Source: Bolinopsis microptera
Taxonomy: Eukaryota > Ctenophora > Tentaculata > Lobata > Bolinopsidae
Direction of reading: 5' to 3'
DNA: 64,000 nt
Assembly (NCBI RefSeq): GCF_026151205.1
Contig: NC_087073.1
Span: forward strand, 12,245,578 to 12,309,577
A program made the translations under genes and the position numbers. Below, piece after piece: positions 9,955-18,889 of the stretch. How positions within the stretch are numbered: the stretch's first letter is position 1; each line of letters starts with the position of its first letter. A model generated the notes under the pieces. It searched no databases and was not told the DNA's origin. It worked only from the letters and a program-made list of their open reading frames with translations.

Positions 9955-12736
9955 ATGGAGCTTCCAGCAAAAGTACGGCCGAATAAGTACGTTTACGAAA
10001 TTTTACCTGGATTGATTCTAACTTCTCATGCTAAAGCAAGACTTACCGCGGTTCTTCTTCGAAACACAACTAACATTACTATTGTGAAAGTAGGTATGGC
10101 AGAAAAAACTAAAAGTGCCAAGGAAAATACCCTGAAGAGGGACACAGGAGTTGATGAAATCTTGCCGTGTTTGTATCTGTCCAACCGCTTTAAAGCTAGC
10201 TGTAAAAACATCCTTGAAGCTGTAAGTTTTTTAAAAGTTGTTTAAAATGAAGATAACATTTCTGCAGAAATCTTTGACCGATAGTCAGGCATGAGATGGT
10301 TTAAAGCTGTAGTCTAGGCAAATTTGAAGCTAAGTGACATTATTTAATGTTGATTCTCCCGTATAGTACGATATCAAGACAGTATTGACGGTAATGGAAC
10401 GCCCTATGGAGGAAGAGAAACGGCTAGGGCATATCACGTGAGTTTTCAATAACTGTTCAATGAGTGTGGCGTCCTTCAGATTTGTGAGTTTATTTTCATT
10501 CAAACGGCTGCCGGCTGGCCTTTCTTAAGATAAACTCTTGACTGGTGTTTTCTTGTACTTTAGGTCCCTCAATGTTTTCTTAAGACTGATATAGAATCCT
10601 TTCTATAGCAGCTGCAGTGAAAATGTGACTGTGAGATACCAAATCGCTGAATTCAGAATTGATATGCTCTAGCAACCAGCTTGAGCAGCCTCAACTACAA
10701 AGTTACCTGGTTACTAACCAAAGTGACCTAGTTACGAGTTTGTTGAGATGGACGACGAGTGTAGTCATGACATGCTCTCCAATATGGCCAACTTCAACGA
10801 GATCATTCATCGCGGTCTCCAGAAAGGTAATTTTGACTTTAAATAAAGCTACTTAATTACCTATTGAGCTCATAAAATTCTTGATGAATGAACTTTCATT
10901 TTTGGCAATATATTTGCACTCAGCTATTCTGTAGGCTGTATTATGATAATTGACTGTTGAATTGATGTGCCTACCCCTAGACTCACACCATACCTCAATC
11001 CTAACAATTTCACCATTCGAGCCTACCTACTCTCCTAGTTTCCCTATAAATTAAAAAATTTCCACTGGTGTTAGGTCACATGCTGGTACACTGCCTAGCT
11101 GGGGTATCACGGAGTGTCACTGCTATAGCCTCCTATCTCATTGCTACTTTAGGCTTCTCCGCTCCTCAAGCTGTTTGCATCGTGAGTACTGTTGTTTTAG
11201 GAGGACTTCCCTCGGGAATGGGAATCTGTCTATTTTCGTGCTCTACCGTCGCATTTTAATTTGAGTGTGAATAGTTGGTCAGTTGGAGCCTATCTGCTAC
11301 ATGAATCCTTTTAAATTTTGTTCGGCGAAATGGTGATATAATTTTTGTAACATCCTGTGTAAAGACTTGTCAGTTAAAATCGTCCTTAGATCAGAGAAGG
11401 TCGGCCACGAGCAGGACCTAACGATGGTTTCTGTAATCAACTGACTGTGTTTGAAAAGAGGGTGCAGCGCGAGAAAGGGGGGAGGGTAGTGACTGAAAAT
11501 CCTCTGGCAAATCGCCAAATAGAACAGACTTTGGAAGAGAGTGAAAAATTCTCGAACTTCAGTCTGGTTAGGAGGATTATCCATGAGAAGCAAGAAAAGG
11601 TGAATTTTTGTGACAATTCATTATTTTTTATATTTTAAAATCGGCTCGGTCCGCGTTTTTGAACATGGCACATCGGCACATGTTCCGTATAATTATGACA
11701 GACAATATCGGAAACTAAGAACCATATTTTAGGGTCCGTTAAAGTTTGGGAAGCCTGGCTCGGAATTTACTGTACACTGCAGACAGTGCGAGAAGCTACT
11801 CCTAGAATGGGATGATGTGATGTTCCATGATCCTTCCTCCCACCTTATACCAAGAGAGGTATTATTTTTGAGAAGTAAATTGAGACTTTTGCTTCATCCA
11901 GTTTTTCTCACTTAGGGGTCGTTCACATATTACGTTATCAGCCAAGGGGGGAGAGGGGTTTCCAAATGATTACGCTAATGTAATTTTGACACAATAGCTA
12001 TGTGTAAAACTGATTACGGAGAGGGGAGGGCCGGGGGTAAAAAATTGTCCAAAAAGTGATTACGTAATATGCGAACGACCCCTTTAAAGCTGGAATTTTC
12101 AAAATGTAAATACTGTTTTAGGCACAATCATCAGTTGAAAATGCTGCAATGTTATGATTTCCCTAAAGAATTTAGGCTCAGTTTCTTAGGGATATAACCT
12201 TAATTTCATCTCTATTTTCATTCTATTCAAATAGCCCTGTAACTCAAACTACCTCAACCAGACTGCTCCCTGTAACAGCTACTTCACTGTCTGGGACACG
12301 GTGATGAAGAACAGAGGTGCTCTCAACTTCTCATCCAGACTCAATGAGGAGAGCAAAGACCAGAAGTGGTTGGCATGTGTGGAGTGCAAAGCTGAAGTAG
12401 GGGAGGCGGATGCTTGGTACGGGGTTATATGCGCTTGCGAAACACTCATCGTGCCTGGGTACCAGATAATAAAGGTAGGATCTTCAGGGAGGAGAGTGTT
12501 AGAGAAATATTCTTCGGGACAATATTGCATCAATAAACAAATGCTATTCACTGACAGTTTATTTTTAAATTAAACGATGAAGTTAAATCACTGTTGGTGA
12601 CAATTTTGACGCCTTTTCATAGATGTACTTTCAGGTTTTCGATATTTCTAGACCAACCATGTTCTCAAGAAAATTATCTCGTTTTCAGGACAGGGTGACG
12701 GTTAAAGAAAAAGTACCGATAAAAGGTTCGGTTTAA
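9955..12736 (+). CDS. DUSP12: dual specificity phosphatase 12 (YVH1 family)
   Basis: Eight exons join in phase: 9955-10221, 10367-10437, 10732-10826, 11075-11181, 11390-11599, 11733-11858, 12235-12474 and 12689-12736, giving about 387 aa. Exon 4 carries the catalytic signature HCLAGVSRS (nucleophile Cys about 151). The C-terminal zinc-binding domain typical of YVH1 is complete: VHCRQCEKLLLEWDD, ACVECKAEVGEADAWYG, then ICACETLIVPGYQIIK, ending DRVTVKEKVPIKGSV. This domain is known in the family to act in 60S ribosome maturation (release of the stalk factor MRTO4) and to bind Hsp70 in mammals. The last exon uses the donor after AAG at 12474; reading through instead gives a non-homologous tail. 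Unusually, about 65 residues precede the phosphatase start VDEILPCLYLSN, and they contain a diverged copy of the same segment (VYEILPGLILTS). A transposon ends five bases before the ATG. Confidence 0.93.
11915..12082. mobile_element. PIF/Harbinger-like MITE, copy 1 (in DUSP12 intron 6)
   Basis: Inverted ends GGGGTCGTTCACATATTACG at the left and its near complement ending CGAACGACCCC at the right. Flanks are TTA and TTT, a slightly mutated 3-bp duplication. Related copies are at 17197, 49963 and 63764. Confidence 0.8.
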
Positions 12737-12900
12737 AAGCAGGCGATGAGAAGACTCAATGAATGGTGCTGTTCTGTTCTCTTTTCAGTGCAAGTGTCAT
12801 TAATATGTAATATCCGTCATGACCGATATGGTGATGATGACCATCCTAGACTGAGTTGACAGTAATTGTATAGATCTATAAAGTTATGAACGAATTTATA
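12737..12900. other. DUSP12 3' UTR
   Basis: Short non-coding stretch between the DUSP12 stop codon and the first mariner-type element. Confidence 0.4.
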
Positions 12901-13678
12901 CAGGGTGGGCCAAAAGTCAGTGGACATACGTTGGCCTTAATACTAAAAGCTCAGTTACTGAGTGCCCAATTAAAATAATTCTTTCTGGTATGACTTATTA
13001 CCACCACTGGTTCGAGGAATTTGTCAAATAGAAAAATATTCAAGTTCATTTTTTTCGAATGAAGGTTCATTTTTGCATTTATTTGATAGTTTGGATAGTC
13101 GGATCGAGCTAAATTTTATTGAATTGTGTTTGGCCATTCGAATTACGTTTTTCCTGAAAAAATTAGAACTGTAGCTTCTCAGATGCCCGAGATATGAAGC
13201 ATAAGGAGTTTATTCATTACGTGTGATCAGGTGATTTGTTTACCTAATCAAGTGATTAGGTGACCGCGTTAACCACCCCGTTAAACATTATGGGAATTGT
13301 TAAGGGTGCCCAATTAAGGTGTCGTGTCACGGTGTCACATAATCACCCAGTCAATTTTGTTAACGAAATACAGAAAATGCTTGATAACTTCGTCATTTCT
13401 ATTCCGTTCTGCCTCATGTTTTCAGATCATATGCAACATTTAATAATCTACGTCTCTGAAAAAATTAGGCGTTTAGCATGTTCAGAGAAAACAACATAGG
13501 TGTTTTAATATTGAATGGGCGTGGTCTAAAATATTCGAATTTCCAAATTTTGACGACGGAATCCTCGAACCAGTAAGTACAGTATGCCATCTGCAAAGGA
13601 ACAGCTCTCAAATATAAAACACGGCGGAGCTATTAGTATTAAGGCCAACGTATGTCCACTGACTTTTGGCCCACCCTG
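12901..13678. mobile_element. mariner/Tc1-type non-autonomous element, copy 1 (778 bp)
   Basis: Begins CAGGGTGGGCCAAAAGTCAG and ends with the inverted complement CTGACTTTTGGCCCACCCTG; TA dinucleotides flank both ends (12899-12900 and 13679-13680). The terminal inverted repeat extends over about 45 bases. No intact transposase is present. The interior matches the element at 26831-27573, so the two belong to one family. Confidence 0.85.
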
Positions 13679-13700
13679 TATAGTGTATATATACACTATA

Positions 13701-13729
13701 CAGGGTGGGCCAAAAGTCAGTGGACATAC
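13701..13729. mobile_element. solo end of the same mariner-type family
   Basis: CAGGGTGGGCCAAAAGTCAG plus nine more bases of the terminal repeat, preceded by TA, 22 bases after the complete element. It is followed by AT-rich DNA rather than element interior, so it is an isolated terminus. Confidence 0.75.
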
Positions 13730-13972
13730 TATATATACTATATTGTATAGCTGATTTTTTGAAATTCAAGTTTGCAGTTTTGTTATGTTGTTTTATTAAG
13801 TTTATGTTCATTGTGAGTATAGTTTTTTTTGAGTATTTTTCGAGTTTGTAGTTTATTTTCACATTGTAATTTTGCCAAATTTTCATGTTTTAGCATAATT
13901 TTGAAAATAAATTTTTGGACACGACCATTACACGTTAACTTATCAGGAACCTAAACTTAAGTAGGATAAGAA

Positions 13973-16608
13973 TTAATGATATACTGTAGAGAGGTCATTT
14001 GGACCGCCAAGTGATCGTCTCTGTTGAGAAGGGTTAGAATTACGTCTAAATCCGTGACTATAGATTGGTTGTCCAGTTTTAGGGTGCACAGCGACAACTG
14101 TCGTCGGGGTCACCACCGATTTTCCTCTATTAGAAGAAGTACCATCGTACTTGTTGTTGATAGTACTCTGGATGTTTTGGTAAAGTTTGGCTTTGTCGTA
14201 AGTGGTCGTCTTTTCCTTGACTCTGCTGTCTTTGTTTGCACTAGTAGTGGATGTTCTTGTTCTAGTACTATTTGTGGATGATCGCCTTCTTCCTTTAATT
14301 TTTTGGTCAGTGCCCTGTGCTTGAACTTGGACTTGCTGCAATGGTGGAAGTCCAAGATTGGTGGGCTTCACAAATTGCCGTTTGTAAGAACCGTTTTCTC
14401 GTTGTTGACTCAAATAGTTCAGGATCTGTTTGTTTATCGACGCAGAGTCTGTTCCTGAAGTAGACATTTTAGAATGAAAATGTAGATTTGTCGAAATTAT
14501 CAGGACTGATTTGTGACTAAGTTTTGGTTTAAACTTCAAGATCATACAAACACACTCACCAGCGTATCTTTTAGTCTCTTTCCTTGTGTCTCGGTTATTG
14601 TTCTTAGTGAGAGAGCTGCCGCTGGATTGTCCAGTACTAGGCTTACTACCAGCTGTGGTAACGAGCTTGGTTTCCGGATTACAGGACTTGGCTCTGTTTT
14701 CCGCAGACCTCCTCTTTTCAAATACCGTGACGGTGGAGGGAGGAACAGCACTTACTGATCGGTCGTCTTTACTGCCTCTCATCTTCTTAAAATCTACCTG
14801 TTAAAAGATTTATTAAGGATCACAAATTTACGGAAACGCCATTTTTGCAAATTCGGGCTCTCCAACCCTACACCTCAATGAGTCAATATCCATAGACTAT
14901 AAGCATAAGACGGTGGACCCCGTCCCCTCTGCGTTCTTGAACATATACACCGGCATCTGGCTCTCTTCGAATCTAGTGAGTCCACTATTAAGTTTCATAT
15001 TTAATTTACCAAGTTTTTTTGATTTTATGATTTGTTGGGGGCAAATAATAAACCGAATAGGTTCTTTGGTACCGCCTCCACCCCTCCCCCCTCCTAAAGA
15101 AATCTCATGGCCCCTGTCCACACTTTTTAACTTGAATTATTTTAACAGTAAAACTAAAGCCTAGTTAATGAACTAACCGTGCCTGCCGGGAATTGTTTGG
15201 AATCGACCACTGTATATTTTAGTCTTGTCAGTTGCGTTTCTTGTTTTTGTAACTGTGAGCCTATAGTTTTCGAATTGGGGAGAGATTGGTTTGATTCAGG
15301 CACAGCATATTTCTGTCGGTTTAAGAGACTTTCAGGTTCTGCAGTATCCGATTTTGGCTGAGAAATCCTCATAAGTTTTCCTGTTGTTGGTTTCACTATC
15401 CTGCCTCCCCCCTCGATGTTGGCGAACCTTGGGCTCACCACGCTCTTCCTCTTTCTTGAAGCCCATGTTTTCAAGTCTGTTTTTACCTGCCTACACTTCT
15501 GTTTCACTCGTTCCGATATGGTAGAGGTAGTCTTATGGGAAGTGTTTTCAGCGATGAACTCATTGGCGATTTTAAGTGAAACTGGAAGCATTGGTGAGGT
15601 GGTGTCTTGAACCTGGCGAGGGGAGAATACCTTCATACATTCATCTGAGGAATCCGACATTCTAAAGGAATTCTTGTGAGGAAGTGATAATTTGAAGCAT
15701 GATGGATGAAGCTTGTCCGGCAATGTTTTCAAGATTTTCTTGAGAGGTGGCTCGACCCATGCTTTTAGGAGGAGTTCCCCAACATTCGGCCTTTCCATGG
15801 AGCTTATGGTCAAGATGATTCTTACAAAATTCTCGCAAGCCACAGATACTCTACGAATCATAGTCAGAGGTGTTGTCCTGATTTTGACTAGTATGTTCTT
15901 CGGTTTAGTGTCGTTAAAAGGCAATTTTCCATTTAGCATAGCGTAAAGAATAACCCCTACACTCCAAACGTCTGTACACTTGCCATTGTACGAACTCCCT
16001 GACAGTATCTCCGGAGCTGCATACGCGTAGGAACCACAAAACGTCGTCAGTAGTCTGTTCCTTGGCTGCTGTGTAGCAAATCCAAAATCTGAGACTACCA
16101 GACTGTCATTCTGACCTATGAGAAGGTTTTCACATTTCAGATCTCTGTGTACAATTCCTAAATCGTGAATGTGATCTAGAGCGCACAAGAGTTCCGCAAT
16201 CATTTTCCGTGACGTATCTTCGTTAAGACACTTCCTGGAGTTAATGTACGTCAACAAATCACCTCCCATCGCTAATTTTGTCACTAGGTAAACCCTTCTT
16301 GATGTCTCAAAAAACTCTCTCATTTGTGAAATATGGGGATGCTCATACACTGATAATCTTTTCAAAGCGTCTACCTCTCGTGGAACGAATTTCCTTAGAT
16401 ATTCCCTCGGAGTCTTTGTCTTGGAGATTATCTTTACCGCATAGGCCTTGTTGGTTTTAGAGCAAGTTGCATATTTGACCGTGGCATAGGCTCCACTCCC
16501 CAAGTCATAGAAAAAGTTGTATCGCTTCGAAACATTATCTTCATTTGTAACTGGGTAATCATGCAAAATGTGATCAAGCGAATCTTTGGAAACAAGGCCT
16601 TCTGTCAT
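13973..16608 (-). CDS. TSSK-like serine/threonine kinase with a long C-terminal extension
   Basis: Three exons on the minus strand join in phase: 16608-15178, 14797-14560 and 14454-13973, giving about 716 aa. The kinase domain (about residues 30-290) shows the glycine loop GSGAYATV, VAIK-type lysine in YAVKIISK, HRDLKCENLL, DFGFA in place of DFGLA, and FCGSYAYAAPEIL. The last motif and DFGFA are hallmarks of testis-specific serine kinases, which act in spermiogenesis in animals. TSSKs are normally about 270-370 aa; here some 430 residues follow, rich in Ser, Thr, Lys and Arg, with no recognised domain. The middle exon boundary is inferred from GTGAGT at 14559 and a CTTCAG acceptor; ignoring it adds an unlikely hydrophobic insert. 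The exact TSSK orthologue is not assigned. Confidence 0.85.
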
Positions 16609-17035
16609 TGCACATTTTGCTACCTTTATGGAAGGTGAGTCATGCGGACTGCTCTTGGTGGACGTCAGTTTTACCTCAGAAATGAAAACAAATCAATTCT
16701 TCAATAAGTTATACCAATCTTTGACCCATTGACTGTAGATTGTTTATAAGGTGTGTGCGAATGGCAACAAACTATAATACAACGTAGTGTTAGGTTGAAC
16801 ATGTACGCGCGCGTGCCGCGTTACCGTGGTAACAAACTACTTCACGTGCGGCGATAAATGCAATCTCATTTATTGCGAGTAGTAAAGCTGTATTTCATAT
16901 TTTACTGTTTTGTGTTTGCATCCAATGTTATAGATTTCACATAGCCATGTGTCTACGCGTACTGCGTGACGCGCTTGTTTCACAACGGTCGCTACTGCAA
17001 GCGAGAGGGCTCTGGTTATCAGTTATACTTATAGC
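16609..17035. other. upstream region of the TSSK-like gene
   Basis: No coding segment seen. Contains a GC-rich alternating purine-pyrimidine stretch (GCGCGCG at about 16808) and a TTACCGTGGTAA palindrome. This would hold the promoter of the minus-strand kinase. Confidence 0.4.
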
Positions 17036-17104
17036 TTACTGGGCCGCTCTCAGCCTGTCATTCCGCCTAATCTCTATTAGCCTGTTTATGAACATGATAG
17101 CCTG
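17036..17104. mobile_element. mini-MITE, TTAC...GTAA family, diverged copy
   Basis: Starts TTACTGGGCCGCTCTCAGCC and contains GTCATTCCGCC and TTTATGAACATGATAGCCTG, the reverse of the family seen intact at 17471-17550. Confidence 0.65.
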
Positions 17105-17196
17105 AGTAAGTTATAGCGAGTTATAGATATAAATATTAACAAAAGGGGTCATTCATATATGACGTTGTATTTTAGGGAAGATCATTATATTAATAA

Positions 17197-17359
17197 GGGG
17201 TCGTTCACATATTACGTAATCATTTTTTGGAACATTTTTCCCCCCCCCCCCCCCCTCCGTAATCAGTTTTACACATGGCTATCGTGTCAAAATTACACTA
17301 GCGTAATCATTCGGAAACCCCCTCCCCCTCAGCTGATTACGTAATATGTGAACGATCCC
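17197..17359. mobile_element. PIF/Harbinger-like MITE, copy 2
   Basis: Inverted ends GGGGTCGTTCACATATTACG and the complement ending GAACGATCCC; flanked by TAA on both sides (17194-17196 and 17360-17362). Contains a 17-base C-run. Confidence 0.88.
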
Positions 17360-17470
17360 TAAGTAACGCCAAACGGAATTACGAGTGTAGCGATACTTTC
17401 ATTCCCAGATCACAGATACATTTTATATTAGGGGTTGTTCACATATCACAGTGCCACTGCTAGTGCTGGC

Positions 17471-17550
17471 TTACCTGAGGACCCCAGGCTATTATGTTCA
17501 TTAACAAAATAAAGATTTGGCGGAATGACAGGCTGAGCGCGGCCCAGTAA
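17471..17550. mobile_element. 80-bp mini-MITE with 8-bp target duplication
   Basis: TTACCTGAGGACCCCAGGC at the left and GGCTGAGCGCGGCCCAGTAA at the right, flanked by the direct repeat GTGCTGGC at 17463-17470 and 17551-17558. A second copy at 23312-23383 is also flanked by an 8-bp repeat. Confidence 0.85.
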
Positions 17551-17769
17551 GTGCTGGCAAGCACGACCGTTGCCATTATACTCATTACTCACTCTCTTAT
17601 ACTAGTAAGTAGTAATCCCAGAATGTGTGTATGTCTGTCTGTGGGTAATTTCCGAACGGTTTAATCAAGAAAACGGTAACTGTAAGAGTTACGGGACTGG
17701 TTTTTTCGGTATAGTACCGAGAAAACTGACGAAGCCAAACGATAAAGGTTTTTTAAATCGGTCGGTGGT

Positions 17770-18260
17770 AAGTGGTTAAATTGATCATTTTGTCACCCAA
17801 ATTTGTAGTGCGATGGGATGATGATTAATCACTCTACACTCGACTAGACTGTCACGTGACTTTTAAACCCGTTCTCTATAGCTGGCCCTGAACGACTATT
17901 CGAAACCCTAACCCTCTTATCTGATCCCAACCCTAACCCTAACCCAATCCCTAACAAAAGCATATATGCTGAAACCCTAACCCTAACGAGAAATTAGACT
18001 AACTTCTTTATACGGTCATATCACGTGATCGAGACAGTTTTTCGCCAATATCTCGCTAGGGGAGCATTTTAACCCTATGTCATGGGGGTTATTCGGAATC
18101 AGCGTCCGAAAATACATCGATCCAAGTTTGAAGTTGGTTTCAACTGTAGGGGCCCTTTTAGAACAATCTCGAAGATCGACTGTATGCTGTAGAGTGATTT
18201 AGCACGCTCAACGCTCGTGTTAATGCATGGACTAGCCCGGTGCGCGCTACTACGTAGTTC
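17770..18260. repeat. dispersed repeat with interstitial telomere-like tract, left copy
   Basis: This block matches, in reverse complement, the block at about 61440-61975. Shared landmarks include GTCACGTGAC, the CCCTAA-type tract at about 17910-17985, ATATCACGTGATCGAGA and TTTCGCCAATATCTCG. The tract is six-base (CCCTAA)n with interruptions. Limits are approximate. Confidence 0.75.
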
Positions 18261-18263
18261 ATA

Positions 18264-18440
18264 GTTAACGGGTGAAACTCGGTAATATTTGGAATTTTTT
18301 ACGAGTATCAACTATCACCCGTTAAAATTAAATATCAGGATCGTCGACGAGTCCAACTCGGCGCGTCCTGGTAGGTTATAAACTTAACGGGTGATACTCT
18401 TAAAATATTTTGTATTTGTTTCTGCAGGACCGCGTCGTTA
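18264..18440. mobile_element. TTAACGGG...CCTACAA MITE family, rearranged copies
   Basis: Contains two TTAACGGGTGA ends and the core CGTCGACGAGTCCAACTCGG with GGTAGGTTATAAAC. It is probably two overlapping or nested partial copies. Intact copies are at 25085, 48510 and 23308. Confidence 0.6.
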
Positions 18441-18747
18441 CTAGGGGGTGCACGATAAAAATAAACGGGCCTTAAATGGTCTTCTGGTCTACGAATAAAT
18501 TAAACGACATTTAACGATTATATTTAAACTACATCCATTAACGAATACACAAGTAGATTCAAAATTGTAAATATATAACACAACTTAAACAAGTAATATA
18601 GATTTAATTATATTTTGAAGTAACGTTCGCGTTCACACTAGTTATAACTTTATCATAACATACAACATTTTGAACGTGATCTATTTGAAACTGAGTGGAG
18701 TTGGGTTAAAAACATATAAGAGATACGATGATTTAACTTGTAGAAGC

Positions 18748-18777
18748 TTTCAATAAACATGTGTTAATCGTCGTCAG
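18748..18777 (-). ncRNA. candidate hammerhead-like motif in the Penelope 3' region
   Basis: On the minus strand the core-like CTGACGA (18777-18771) is followed 16-20 bases later by GAAA (18751-18748), with a weak hairpin between. Penelope-like elements are known to carry type I hammerhead ribozymes in their terminal regions, and the position 60-90 bases from the 3' end fits. The stem II closing pair is not canonical, so this is a candidate or a decayed copy. Confidence 0.3.
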
Positions 18778-18889
18778 CTGAATGTGATGTGGTGGACAAT
18801 GCTTATATGTGATTGAGTGGTGTCAGGGATGGAGGGTGGGGGAGGTGTGGGTGGGAAAGTGAAAATTACAGTACAATGTCAATAAAAAT

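Noticed and set aside
12301-12573. Read-through end of DUSP12 exon 7
   Set aside because: The frame past 12474 gives a non-homologous tail, whereas splicing to 12689 gives the expected short conserved C terminus.
14110-14758. Several plus-strand frames across the TSSK-like tail
   Set aside because: Shadow frames of the minus-strand exons, which join in phase with the kinase exon.
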